A stretch of DNA of 64,000 nucleotides from an uncultured Bacteroidales bacterium (GTDB lineage: Bacteria; Bacteroidota; Bacteroidia; Bacteroidales; F082), in contig CAJOCJ010000002.1 of the NCBI GenBank assembly GCA_905236635.1, positions 38,786-102,785 of the forward strand, given 5' to 3'. The translations under genes and the position numbers were made by a program. Each line of letters opens with the position of its first letter. Positions within the stretch are counted from its first letter, which is position 1. Below are positions 8,701-16,922 of the stretch, in pieces. Below the pieces are notes generated by a model, which did not search any database, was not told the origin of the DNA, and was given only the letters and a program-made list of their open reading frames with translations.

Positions 8701-9638
8701 CGTTCTGCGCGAATAGGATTATTCAAGAAATCCTCGTATGCGAGCTTGATTCCATCTTCTAACTCCGTCTTATAAGTCCAGCCGAGAGCGGTGGCTTTGC
8801 TGACATCAAGGAGCTTGCGAGGCGTGCCGTTAGGACGAGAAGTATCCCATTTGATGGCACCTTTGTAACCCACAACTTTTGCAACTAATTCTGTTAATGC
8901 TTTAATAGTCAATTCCTTGCCAGTGCCAGCATTGACTGTTTCGTTGCCAGAATAGTTATTCATCAAAAAGACACAAAGATTTGCGAGGTCGTCGACATAC
9001 AGAAACTCACGCAACGGAGAGCCGTCGCCCCAGCATGTAACCTCTTGTAAACCATTGATTTTTGCCTCATGAAAACGTCTTATCAAGGCCGGCAAAACAT
9101 GACTATGTTCAGGGTGGTAGTTGTCGTTTGGACCATAAAGATTCGTCGGCATCACTGAGATATAATCAGTGCCATATTGACGATTCAAGTATTCACAGTA
9201 TTTCAAACCTGAAATCTTCGCCAAAGCGTAGGCCTCGTTGGTCTTCTCGAGCTCCGAGGTTAGCAGGCACGACTCAGGCATCGGCTGTGGTGCCAGTCGC
9301 GGATAAATGCACGAAGAGCCAAGGAATTCCAGCTTTTTCACTCCATTTTTCCAAGCCGCATGAATCACATTCATCTCAAGAATCATGTTTTCATACATAA
9401 AATCCGCCAAAGCGCTTTGGTTTGCCACTATTCCTCCCACTTTCGCGGCAGCAAGAAACACATATTCAGGCTTCTCTTGGGCAAAAAACGCCTCCACCGC
9501 CTCCTGACGTGTCAGGTCCAGCTCTTTATGCGTCCTCAATACCAGATTGTTATATCCCTGACGCTGCAACTCTCTTACAATTGCTGAACCGACCATTCCA
9601 CGGTGACCGGCCACGTATATTTTTGAATGTTTTTCCAT
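8697..9638 (-). CDS. fcl: GDP-L-fucose synthase
   Basis: This 313-residue SDR enzyme converts GDP-4-keto-6-deoxy-D-mannose to GDP-L-fucose by epimerisation and NADPH-dependent reduction. Seen: nucleotide-binding loop [16 protein letters not shown] at residues 9-24, the family signature [18 protein letters not shown] with the catalytic Ser, and [15 protein letters not shown] with the Tyr-x-x-x-Lys pair. Length is normal. It follows gmd, which supplies its substrate, and overlaps the downstream fusion gene by 4 bp (ATGA). Confidence 0.96.
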   Translation of the reverse strand: MEKHSKIYVAGHRGMVGSAIVRELQRQGYNNLVLRTHKELDLTRQEAVEAFFAQEKPEYVFLAAAKVGGIVANQSALADFMYENMILEMNVIHAAWKNGVKKLEFLGSSCIYPRLAPQPMPESCLLTSELEKTNEAYALAKISGLKYCEYLNRQYGTDYISVMPTNLYGPNDNYHPEHSHVLPALIRRFHEAKINGLQEVTCWGDGSPLREFLYVDDLANLCVFLMNNYSGNETVNAGTGKELTIKALTELVAKVVGYKGAIKWDTSRPNGTPRKLLDVSKATALGWTYKTELEDGIKLAYEDFLNNPIRAER

Positions 9639-9652
9639 AACTTTAAACTTTT

Positions 9653-9716
9653 AGACGGTCGACCGACCGTCTCTACTATCAACTACTCTAAACTCTACAC
9701 TCTCAACTCTAAACTA
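9653..9716. repeat. Perfect palindrome followed by short-word repeat tract
   Basis: Between gmd and fcl, AGACGGTC (9653-9660) and GACCGTCT (9665-9672) form a perfect 8-bp inverted repeat with a 4-base loop. It is followed by words such as CTCTAAACTCTACACTC, the same family as the tracts at 4.6, 5.1 and 7.7 kb. Together they fill this 75-base gap. Confidence 0.75.
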
Positions 9717-10784
9717 ATCCTCAAGATACATTTTCCTCACCTTCTTCATATCGTGCTCCACCATGATCTTCACCAGTTCTTCGAAGCTTGTCTTACGCGG
9801 ATTCCAACCCAGCTGTGTCTTTGCTTTCGTTGGGTCGCCGAGCAGCTGGTCGACTTCTGCCGGACGGAAATAGCGTGGGTCGACTTCCACCAAAACCTTG
9901 CCCGTAGCCTTGTCGATGCCCTTCTCATTCTCGCCTTCGCCTTCCCAGCGAAGCTCTATTCCGACTTCTTTAAATGCCAGTGTGCAGAACTCGCGCACGC
10001 TATGATATTCGCCAGTGGCAATGACGAAATCGTCAGGTTTCTCCTGTTGGAGGATAAGCCACATGCACTCCACGTAATCCTTGGCATAGCCCCAGTCGCG
10101 CAAGGCGTTGAGGTTACCAAGATACAGCTTGTCTTGGTGTCCTTGTTTTATTCTGGCTGCCGCCAATGTTATTTTCCGTGTCACGAATGTCTCGCCGCGC
10201 CTCTCGCTCTCGTGGTTGAAGAGGATGCCGTTGGCAGCGTACATACCGTAGCCTTCGCGGTAGTTTTTCACTATCCAAAAACCGTATTGTTTCGCCACTC
10301 CGTATGGTGAGCGCGGATAGAATGGCGTCGTCTCCTTCTGTGGCACCTCCTGCACCTTTCCGAACAGCTCCGACGTGGATGCCTGGTAGATGCGGCATTT
10401 CTTCTCCATCCCAAGGATTCGCACCGCCTCAAGCAGTCGCAAAGTGCCAACGGCATCGGCCTCGGCGGTGTATTCCGGACAGTCGAACGACACCTTCACA
10501 TGGCTCTGCGCGGCGAGGTTATAAATCTCGTCAGGCTGCACCTTCTGGATGATACGGACAAGCGACGACGAGTCGGTCATGTCGCCGTAATGCAGCGTGA
10601 TCAGGCGTTTATGCTTCATGTCGCGCACCCATTCGTCGAGATACAGATGCTCAATGCGACCAGTGTTAAACGATGACGAGCGTCGGATTATCCCATGCAC
10701 GTCGTAGCCTTTTTCCAGCAGAAACTCCGCTAAAAACGAGCCGTCCTGCCCCGTGATGCCTGTGATTAATGCGGTTTTTGACAT
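9714..10784 (-). CDS. gmd: GDP-mannose 4,6-dehydratase
   Basis: This roughly 356-residue SDR enzyme catalyses the first committed step to GDP-L-fucose. Seen: [20 protein letters not shown] at the N-terminus, [15 protein letters not shown], catalytic [14 protein letters not shown], then [20 protein letters not shown], and [16 protein letters not shown], all diagnostic of Gmd. The start at 10784 (MSKTALIT) is preferred over the upstream Met at 10805 because that Met would lie only three bases from the -7 box of the predicted promoter. It is the first gene of the fucose operon. Confidence 0.96.
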   Translation of the reverse strand: MSKTALITGITGQDGSFLAEFLLEKGYDVHGIIRRSSSFNTGRIEHLYLDEWVRDMKHKRLITLHYGDMTDSSSLVRIIQKVQPDEIYNLAAQSHVKVSFDCPEYTAEADAVGTLRLLEAVRILGMEKKCRIYQASTSELFGKVQEVPQKETTPFYPRSPYGVAKQYGFWIVKNYREGYGMYAANGILFNHESERRGETFVTRKITLAAARIKQGHQDKLYLGNLNALRDWGYAKDYVECMWLILQQEKPDDFVIATGEYHSVREFCTLAFKEVGIELRWEGEGENEKGIDKATGKVLVEVDPRYFRPAEVDQLLGDPTKAKTQLGWNPRKTSFEELVKIMVEHDMKKVRKMYLED

Positions 10785-10807
10785 ATCGATTAGTGTTTTA
10801 TGCAATG

Positions 10808-10838
10808 CAAAGATACAAATTTTTCAAAAAACGACAAA
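10808..10838 (-). promoter_or_regulatory. Promoter of the gmd-fcl-fucP operon
   Basis: On the minus strand, TTTG (10838-10835) and TATCTTTG (10815-10808) are separated by 19 bases, an exact match to the Bacteroidota consensus TTTG-N19/20-TAnnTTTG. Transcription would begin near 10801, leaving a short leader before the ATG at 10784. Confidence 0.7.
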
Positions 10839-10846
10839 ATTAATAA

Positions 10847-10882
10847 TAAAAAAGGCCGGACTCCCCATGGAACCCAGCCCTT
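10847..10882 (-). terminator. Rho-independent terminator at the end of the polysaccharide locus
   Basis: Downstream of the aminotransferase, the minus strand reads a stem from AAGGGCTGG to CCGGCCTT (with one G-T pair) followed by a run of six T. It separates the long polysaccharide locus from the fucose operon promoter. Confidence 0.65.
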
Positions 10883-10913
10883 AATTCTATTAAACTACTA
10901 AACTATTCTGCTA

Positions 10914-12230
10914 TTAACCCAAAATAGCTTCCTTGATCTTATCAACGATATACTTCACATCGTTGTCTTTTACATATGGACCGCTCGGCAGGCACATTCC
11001 GACTTTGAACAATGCCTCTGAAACGCCGTTCAGGTATGCCGGAGCGTCTTTATAGACTGGTTGTTTGTGCATAGGTTTCCAAAGAGGACGGGCCTCGACG
11101 CCTGCGGCGTCGAGCCACACGCGCAAAGCTTCGACATTGTCATTCGGTTGGCAGTCGGTGGTTGCCGATTCAGCAGCATGAATAACACCTGCAGCACCGC
11201 CGACAGCACCTTGAACGATGGTCTTGTAAGCGTTCTCCTGACCTTTGATTCTGATGCTCGGGTCAATAGTGATGGTGTTAAGCCAGAAATTGCTGTCGTA
11301 ACGCTCATCGGGGTTGCCATGGATCTCAATGCCTTTCACGTCTTTCAGAAGCTCTTTGTAAAGCTCCATGACGTGTTTGTGATGGGCTATATGGTCGTTG
11401 ACAATAGTCATCTGGCCGCGGCCTATACCTGCGCAGATGTTACTCATTCGGTAGTTGTAGCCTATTTTCTCATGCTGGTAATACGGATAGCTCTCGCGAT
11501 ATTGCGTAGCGTACATCATGATTTCGCGCCATTCGTCTTCGTTGGCGGTAATGAGAGCGCCGCCTCCCGAGGTGGTGATCATCTTGTTGCCGTTGAAGCT
11601 CAAAACGCCATATTTTCCGAATGTTCCGAGCACCTGTCCTTTCCAGCGTGAGCCGAATCCCTCGGCAGCGTCCTCGACGACAGGGATGTCGTAACGGTTA
11701 GCGATTTCCATGATGCGGTCGGCGTCGTATGGCATACCGTAAAGTGCAACAGGGACAATAGCTTTCGGCTTCTTGCCTGTCTTGGCGATACGGTCTTTGA
11801 TGGCCTTCTCAAGCAGTTCGGGATCCATGTTCCACGAGTCCTTCTCGCTGTCGATGAATATCGGTGTCGCGCCAAGATACGTTATCGGGTGGCTCGAAGC
11901 GCAGAATGTGAAGCTCTGTACGCAGACCTCGTCGCCCGGTTTCACGCCGCATGCTATCAGTGCGAGATGTACGGCTGCAGTTCCTGCTGAAAGAGCCACG
12001 ACCCGCTTTGCGAGGGATTGCGGCTCGGAGGCCGCAATGAGGGTAGTCCCATCATTCCGCACTTGATGCGGAATCTCATTGACAAAATCCTCGAGATCTT
12101 TTTCAAATCCGTTGACATTCGGTCCGAGCGGCACCACCCAGTTGGTGTCGAAGGCCTCTTTGATATACTTTTGTTCAAGTCCTGCCTCCGACATGTGCGC
12201 GAGGCAGAGGTAAATACGATTTTGTGGCAT
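10914..12230 (-). CDS. DegT/DnrJ/EryC1/StrS family sugar aminotransferase
   Basis: This 438-residue PLP-dependent enzyme transfers an amino group to a keto-sugar nucleotide or acts as a related dehydratase. Seen: substrate-site opening TNWVVPLGPNVNGFEKDL, VVALSAGTAAVHLALIACGV, PVVEDAAEGFGSRWKG with the PLP-contacting Asp, and SFNGNKMITTSGGGALIT with the Schiff-base Lys. An unusual segment at residues 53-72 (IPHQVRNDGTTLIAAS and neighbours) is encoded by two palindromes at 12017-12074 and is not part of the normal fold. It is the last gene of the capsule locus. A partial copy of its 5' end lies upstream of AbiH. The exact sugar is not deducible. Confidence 0.9.
   Translation of the reverse strand: MPQNRIYLCLAHMSEAGLEQKYIKEAFDTNWVVPLGPNVNGFEKDLEDFVNEIPHQVRNDGTTLIAASEPQSLAKRVVALSAGTAAVHLALIACGVKPGDEVCVQSFTFCASSHPITYLGATPIFIDSEKDSWNMDPELLEKAIKDRIAKTGKKPKAIVPVALYGMPYDADRIMEIANRYDIPVVEDAAEGFGSRWKGQVLGTFGKYGVLSFNGNKMITTSGGGALITANEDEWREIMMYATQYRESYPYYQHEKIGYNYRMSNICAGIGRGQMTIVNDHIAHHKHVMELYKELLKDVKGIEIHGNPDERYDSNFWLNTITIDPSIRIKGQENAYKTIVQGAVGGAAGVIHAAESATTDCQPNDNVEALRVWLDAAGVEARPLWKPMHKQPVYKDAPAYLNGVSEALFKVGMCLPSGPYVKDNDVKYIVDKIKEAILG
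12017..12074. repeat. Two tandem palindromic units inside the aminotransferase gene
   Basis: ATTGCGGC (12017-12024) pairs with GCCGCAAT (12031-12038), and ATTCCGCA (12054-12061) pairs with TGCGGAAT (12067-12074). Each is a perfect 8-bp stem with a 5-6 base loop. They are read through in frame, giving the peptide IPHQVRNDG, which resembles the translation of widespread dispersed palindromic repeats. Confidence 0.85.
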
Positions 12231-12243
12231 ATAAAAAATGTTT

Positions 12244-12296
12244 TTATTTTACTTTTTTCGATGAAAGTAAAATAACGGGAATCTTATTTTACTTTC
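12244..12296. repeat. 12-bp inverted repeat plus a third copy next to AbiH
   Basis: TTATTTTACTTT (12244-12255) and AAAGTAAAATAA (12264-12275) are perfect inverted copies with an 8-base loop. A third, direct copy lies at 12284-12295. They occupy the gap between the AbiH stop and the aminotransferase start. They could be a terminator-like hairpin or part of the insertion boundary. Confidence 0.7.
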
Positions 12297-12320
12297 GGTA
12301 AATAAACTAAAATCACAAGG

Positions 12321-13334
12321 TTACGTGTTTTCAAATTTCCCACTTTGGGATGTCACTTTTTTATCCCCTTTTATTTTGAAAATATCTTTGTTGTAACCAA
12401 CCAACACCTTGTTGTTTAATTGTAAATTTTCGGGTAATCCCAAATGACTATATAGATAGTCTCGAGCCCGAGCCTCCTTCACACCCAACAATTGTTTCCG
12501 ATTCGCAGGGATGATATCGTCAGAGTGATGAAAATACAAAAGCATAGCGTCTCCACCTTTCAAACGATTTACTACATCTTTCCATAAGTTTGCATCAGTC
12601 TCTCCAATAGACACACCAAAAAGGACAATAATACTTGCGTTATGAATCAGTTCTTTGCATGTCAGATCATTATCACTTCGCATAGCATCTATCGCCATCG
12701 GTTTTACCAACAAATCTTTTACGGACCGGTCTTGTTTGAATGATTCGTTTGATATCTGTTGTTCGTCGTTGACGCCGATTAGTATTGTATCTCCTAACAT
12801 ACCGTGACGGTGGCAGACATTGCTCACATTATAAAATGTATTGCCAATAGTCATGTTTCTTTTATTGACGGGACCCAACAGCCATTCTATTGTGCTGGTA
12901 TAATTCAATGTGATTATATCTATGTGGGTAATTCTTTGATCCCTATCATAATGTGCGTTATAATGTGCCTTATAATACCTTTGGTCTAATGGCTCAAGAT
13001 ACCTGTCCGGTTCAAACAGGTCTTGTAAAAACTTTAAGTTTTGGTTAAATACTTTCCTTTGAGATTCTTTTTGCAAATATTCGGCAAGCTTTTCCGACAA
13101 ATCGAAATACATATCGGTCAGCTCCTCGGATGAATTGACATTTTTAGTGAATTTGCCCAATGCGAGCTCCATATCCGACCAATCATCAATTTTTTCATCT
13201 ATCTCCTTTTTCATCGTTTTGACGGCTTCATTAGGCGAGTCACACTTCAGATAATAAGGATAGAAATCTTTATATCTGGTATTCAATCCTTGTGCCACAT
13301 CAAAGCCGTTGCCAATAATGTATAGTATGTTCAT
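12321..13334 (-). CDS. AbiH-family abortive infection protein
   Basis: This 337-residue protein begins MNILYIIGNGFDVAQGLNT, the hallmark opening of AbiH. Other family motifs are LNYTSTIEWLLG, a VCHRHGML segment, and IIVLFGVSIGETDANLWKD near residue 240. AbiH was first described as a phage abortive-infection factor of lactococci; its biochemical activity is not established. The gene is alone among sugar genes, on the same strand, and is flanked by a truncated 5' copy (13359-13412) and the intact copy of the same aminotransferase gene, a clear sign of insertion. No partner gene is adjacent. Confidence 0.9.
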   Translation of the reverse strand: MNILYIIGNGFDVAQGLNTRYKDFYPYYLKCDSPNEAVKTMKKEIDEKIDDWSDMELALGKFTKNVNSSEELTDMYFDLSEKLAEYLQKESQRKVFNQNLKFLQDLFEPDRYLEPLDQRYYKAHYNAHYDRDQRITHIDIITLNYTSTIEWLLGPVNKRNMTIGNTFYNVSNVCHRHGMLGDTILIGVNDEQQISNESFKQDRSVKDLLVKPMAIDAMRSDNDLTCKELIHNASIIVLFGVSIGETDANLWKDVVNRLKGGDAMLLYFHHSDDIIPANRKQLLGVKEARARDYLYSHLGLPENLQLNNKVLVGYNKDIFKIKGDKKVTSQSGKFENT

Positions 13335-13358
13335 AAATTAAAACGTAGTGAAGTTAAA

Positions 13359-13412
13359 TTATTTCTCACTCATATTAGTCAGGCAGAGGTAAATACTATT
13401 ATGCTCCGACAT
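13359..13412 (-). pseudogene. Remnant of an aminotransferase 5' end
   Basis: An 18-codon frame reading MSEHNSIYLCLTNMSEK and then a stop resembles the start of the aminotransferase downstream of AbiH (MPQNRIYLCLAHMSEAG). At the DNA level, a TTTTATATG before and at the ATG and a 14-base ATTTACCTCTGCCT are identical in the two. It lies 12 bases after the beta-helix gene and 24 bases before AbiH, so it is best read as a broken copy left by the AbiH insertion. Confidence 0.8.
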
Positions 13413-13424
13413 ATAAAATCCATT

Positions 13425-15026
13425 TTATTTAGAATCAATAATCAGATTCTCTATCTTTGAGATATTTAGCATACCTTCTTTTACTGGCATATTGAACTTT
13501 AGGATTGCATTGCTTCGTGTACCAGCTTTCGGCTGATTGATAACAACATCTTTTATAGTAAAGTTAACATCATTCACAGTTTCTACTGGACGATTGCTTA
13601 GTTGTACATTTTTTAAGGGAGTTCCTGGTGCCGCATTAATGGTTAATCCTTCAACGCTGATTTCTTTTATCCCGTCAAATGGAAGAACAATACTATCACT
13701 TTTCTTAATAAAGAATAAGTAAAACTCTTTCACATCCTCCGCCATATTGACTGTCAAATTTTTTATTCTGATATTTGGAAGGCATTTCTTGGAAAGCTCA
13801 TGTCTCTTATTGATTTCACCAGACACATCCATTGGTCTGCAAAAATAATTTCTCTTTGGTGTTACGTTAAACACACAATTGTATAATTCTATATCATGAG
13901 CCACAAATGCATTGTACGACCCGCCATACTGAGAAGGGACAAAATCTGTAAAAGTGCAATTATTGAAAACTATCTTTCCAAAAACGGATGCGTGACTATT
14001 GAAACGGTCAAAGAAATAGACTTTGTCGTAAAACAAATCTCGCCCATAACAATGAATGTCAAAGCGATTTATTTGAGAATCATTTATATGAACGGTATTT
14101 ACATTGTTGGTTCCAAAAACGCCCCAATTTCCATTACCGTACATATTATATACTTGGAAATTCCACACATTATTCAAAGAGATGCCATAACCAGAATGGT
14201 CTTTCTGGGAATACGTGCCGTCAATACGCACATTATCAAACGTCACATTAGTACTATTATAAAAGCGTATTCCCCTATCATCAGTCAAGGTACTCGGTGG
14301 TGTATAAATGCTAACATCTGAAACATTTACATTGTCAAATCCCGATATATAAGCTATATGCGTAAGAAATGAGCATGCTTCGTCTCGAATTATTGTTAAG
14401 TTTTTAAAAACAAATGGCTCATTTTTTACTTTAATATAAGAACAAACAGGGGAAGAATCGTCGTTGTCATAAGGCATAATGACACTATTTTTAGCTTTCC
14501 CGTTCTCTATTAGCAAAATATCTTTGCGCTGATGACCATATCCATGACCTTTTCTATTCAATACCCAAGGATTTTCATCTTCAATAAGAAGAATATAACG
14601 ACCTTTTTTCAATGCATCGAGCGAGCGGAAGTCTCCGTCGTCTATCAGCTTTTTCGGAACATTTATAGGAGTTTCTTTTTCCTCTATTCTAAACAACCAG
14701 CAGTTTTTTGACGTGTTTTTAACAATAAAAACGCACCCTTTGAAATCGTTATATTGTGTTAGCGGTATACTGGATGGTTTCCCTGGAATCTCAATTAGAA
14801 GAGTATCTATGCCGGAATAATTGACGTTAACACCTTTGGCTACGGCAGCTTTATGGGTTTCCAACAGCACATTGTATCTTTCAACTCCGGTTTTTGCTTC
14901 TGCCAATCCATAATCATATGGTGATATGTCTCTTTTTCCTGCAAAATAATGTTTCAAAGAAGAACATGACGACAGGAAAAACGAGAATAACAATATTATG
15001 ACTATCTTATGATTTAAAAACTTCAT
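13425..15026 (-). CDS. Lipoprotein with right-handed beta-helix
   Basis: This 533-residue protein has a lipoprotein signal (hydrophobic IVIILLFSFFLSSC with Cys at about 21) and a long body of short repeated strands with Asn ladders (VTFDNVRIDGTYSQ, WNFQVYNMYGNGNWG, VHINDSQINRFDIHC). This matches pectate-lyase-like parallel beta-helices. Known relatives act on polysaccharides as lyases, epimerases or depolymerases. Inference from its place after the initiating sugar transferase: it may process or bind the locus-encoded polymer in the periplasm or at the surface. Catalytic residues cannot be assigned by eye. Its ATG overlaps the stop of the sugar transferase gene (ATGA). Confidence 0.75.
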   Translation of the reverse strand: MKFLNHKIVIILLFSFFLSSCSSLKHYFAGKRDISPYDYGLAEAKTGVERYNVLLETHKAAVAKGVNVNYSGIDTLLIEIPGKPSSIPLTQYNDFKGCVFIVKNTSKNCWLFRIEEKETPINVPKKLIDDGDFRSLDALKKGRYILLIEDENPWVLNRKGHGYGHQRKDILLIENGKAKNSVIMPYDNDDSSPVCSYIKVKNEPFVFKNLTIIRDEACSFLTHIAYISGFDNVNVSDVSIYTPPSTLTDDRGIRFYNSTNVTFDNVRIDGTYSQKDHSGYGISLNNVWNFQVYNMYGNGNWGVFGTNNVNTVHINDSQINRFDIHCYGRDLFYDKVYFFDRFNSHASVFGKIVFNNCTFTDFVPSQYGGSYNAFVAHDIELYNCVFNVTPKRNYFCRPMDVSGEINKRHELSKKCLPNIRIKNLTVNMAEDVKEFYLFFIKKSDSIVLPFDGIKEISVEGLTINAAPGTPLKNVQLSNRPVETVNDVNFTIKDVVINQPKAGTRSNAILKFNMPVKEGMLNISKIENLIIDSK

Positions 15027-15658
15027 TTTCTTAATTCTTTCGGTTCACGAAACTCTTTCTTGCCACATGTTTTCAATATGATCAGCCATGCCGTCTTCAG
15101 TATCAACACAAAATCATACCAAAGCGTACGATGATTGATATAATAGAGCTCCAGCTTCAGCTTCTTTGGCATAAATTCCTTTTCGTACGACTCTTCATCT
15201 TCAAACAGTTCGCCATGTGTGTAATCGTATAAACTTGCCGTGCTGGTAAGGCCTGGTTTTACATCCATAATATGAACATATTCGCCAATATAAACCTTAT
15301 CCGCATTTTCCTTGTCCTCAGGCCGTGGCCCCACGACACTCATCTCCCCTTTCAAAATATTCACCACTTGCGGCATCTCGTCTATCTTGGTCTTACGGAT
15401 AAACTTGCCAAACGGGAAGATTCGGTCATCATTCTCCAGTGTAGTCAGACGCACCTTGCCGCTATCCACGCGCATGGAGCGGAACTTGTAACACGTAAAA
15501 AGCCGCCCGTCCTTACCGACACGAGCAGCTTTATATATCGCCGGTCCCGGACTTGTAATCTTGATGATGATTATGGTCAGCAGATAAATTGGACTGAATA
15601 CAATCAGAAACAAGACGGCAAACAGCAGATCGAAACAGCGTTTTATAAAGTCATACAT
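15023..15658 (-). CDS. Initiating sugar-1-phosphate transferase (bacterial sugar transferase family)
   Basis: This 211-residue protein transfers a sugar-1-phosphate from a nucleotide sugar to undecaprenyl phosphate, starting repeat-unit assembly at the inner membrane. Seen: one N-terminal hydrophobic hairpin (LLFAVLFLIVFSPIYLL), SPGPAIYKAARVGKDGRLF, YKFRSMR, and the signature KTKIDEMPQVVNILKGEMS followed by VVGPRPE. It is a short form without the multi-helix N-terminal region of WcaJ/WbaP proteins. The sugar used is unknown. A PIG-L deacetylase gene lies two bases upstream. Confidence 0.93.
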   Translation of the reverse strand: MYDFIKRCFDLLFAVLFLIVFSPIYLLTIIIIKITSPGPAIYKAARVGKDGRLFTCYKFRSMRVDSGKVRLTTLENDDRIFPFGKFIRKTKIDEMPQVVNILKGEMSVVGPRPEDKENADKVYIGEYVHIMDVKPGLTSTASLYDYTHGELFEDEESYEKEFMPKKLKLELYYINHRTLWYDFVLILKTAWLIILKTCGKKEFREPKELRK

Positions 15659-15660
15659 GA

Positions 15661-16341
15661 TTACACCAGTTTACGTAGCATCACAAATTCTTCTGCGGCT
15701 AGCATTCCCACACAAAGGCCTGCGGCTTTGTCTGTCTCACGAAGATATTGTACCGAACGGGGGTGAGGATACTCCCTCAACTCAGTCGAATAGCAAGCAA
15801 AGGCCTTATACTTTTGTTCAGCATATTTAGTTATATCAACAAAATAGTTAGGCATAAACATTGTATCTTCCTTATTAGGCGTCCATTCTGTTGACGATGG
15901 AACACGATAGCAGTATAATTCCTTCACCACCTGCCCCATCACCGGACGAACCGCCACTAAAGTCGACTTAAACACATTCTGGTGGTCCATATTCACATCG
16001 CCCCAAAAATGAGTGAACACCGTGTCGGGCTTAACCTCATCGATAACCTTTTCAATCACTTGATTGATTTCCACATGAGGTGTGGCATCCAATCTCATGT
16101 CTGGCAGACCACCATAATGAATTGACTTTATGCCAAGTATATCGGCGCAATTTTTAGTTTCCTGTTTTTTGGCTTCTATAATCTCTGATAATCTATCAGA
16201 ATCCCTATACTGTGAAGAACTGCCATCTGTTACAATAAGCAAATGACATTCTATGCCTGTTGCAGATAATTTTGCTATTGTTCCGCCGACACCGAGAACT
16301 TCATCGTCGGGATGAGCGGCTATAACTAATACTTTTTTCAT
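15661..16341 (-). CDS. PIG-L family deacetylase
   Basis: This 226-residue metal-dependent deacetylase has the zinc motif AHPDDEVLGVGGTIAKL at the N-terminus and a second His/Asp segment (HFWGDVNMDHQNV) later. The family removes acetyl groups from GlcNAc-type sugars or related compounds. In this locus it probably trims an N-acetyl-sugar intermediate or the polymer; that is inference. Its start overlaps the end of the hexapeptide transferase gene upstream by 4 bp. Confidence 0.9.
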   Translation of the reverse strand: MKKVLVIAAHPDDEVLGVGGTIAKLSATGIECHLLIVTDGSSSQYRDSDRLSEIIEAKKQETKNCADILGIKSIHYGGLPDMRLDATPHVEINQVIEKVIDEVKPDTVFTHFWGDVNMDHQNVFKSTLVAVRPVMGQVVKELYCYRVPSSTEWTPNKEDTMFMPNYFVDITKYAEQKYKAFACYSTELREYPHPRSVQYLRETDKAAGLCVGMLAAEEFVMLRKLV

Positions 16342-16922
16342 TCTATTTCACGTTTTGGAATTGATTTTATTACTCTTGCTGGTCTGCCAGTGGCAATGGT
16401 CCATGCAGGGATGTCTTTTGTTACTATTGAACCAGCTCCTATAATGGCTCCGTCACCAATGGTGACGCCAGGCATTATCAGCGTTTCCATACCAACCATT
16501 ACTCCCTTGCCAATATGAATTTCTCCAGTTCTATAACCTAAACTGGCGGCATTATCCCCCACACAATAACCCGTCAAATCACGCTGGTGACACAGCAAAC
16601 GACAACCACTTGTGATATGGGTGTAATCTCCAATATATATCATATCTGCATAGCTGGTGTCCATACGTACATAGTCACCAAAAAAAGTGTTCTTTCCCAC
16701 ATGACACCCCATCTTCCTAATCAAGTATGGACGCAGTTTTCTTGGAGCAAATGGCTCCATATAAAACCTGTCAAGCATCTTTTCCAGATGCTTCAGATGA
16801 ATGTTCCTGAAGAACTGTTTTATCACTCGCCACAGGCTCACATCGCCGTATTCCTCTTCGGAATAGTTGAAACCCAAGGCTCTTAACAACTTGTACGTTG
16901 TGCTTAGCTTTTTCTTTTCCAT
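16338..16922 (-). CDS. Hexapeptide-repeat acyltransferase
   Basis: This 194-residue left-handed beta-helix transferase has an N-terminal helical segment (about 1-70) followed by hexad repeats (GCHVGKNTFFGDYVRM, IYIGDYTHITSGC, IHIGKGVMVGMETLIMPGVT, AIIGAGSIVTKDIPAW). The ending GRPARVIKSI is typical of CatB/LacA-type O-acetyltransferases. It likely acetylates a sugar of the repeat unit using acetyl-CoA. Its ATG overlaps the stop codon of the upstream glycosyltransferase (TAATG). Confidence 0.9.
   Translation of the reverse strand: MEKKKLSTTYKLLRALGFNYSEEEYGDVSLWRVIKQFFRNIHLKHLEKMLDRFYMEPFAPRKLRPYLIRKMGCHVGKNTFFGDYVRMDTSYADMIYIGDYTHITSGCRLLCHQRDLTGYCVGDNAASLGYRTGEIHIGKGVMVGMETLIMPGVTIGDGAIIGAGSIVTKDIPAWTIATGRPARVIKSIPKREIE

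Noticed and set aside
9627..10310. 227-residue plus-strand frame opposite gmd
   Set aside because: Antisense shadow of gmd; no motif and no ribosome-binding context.
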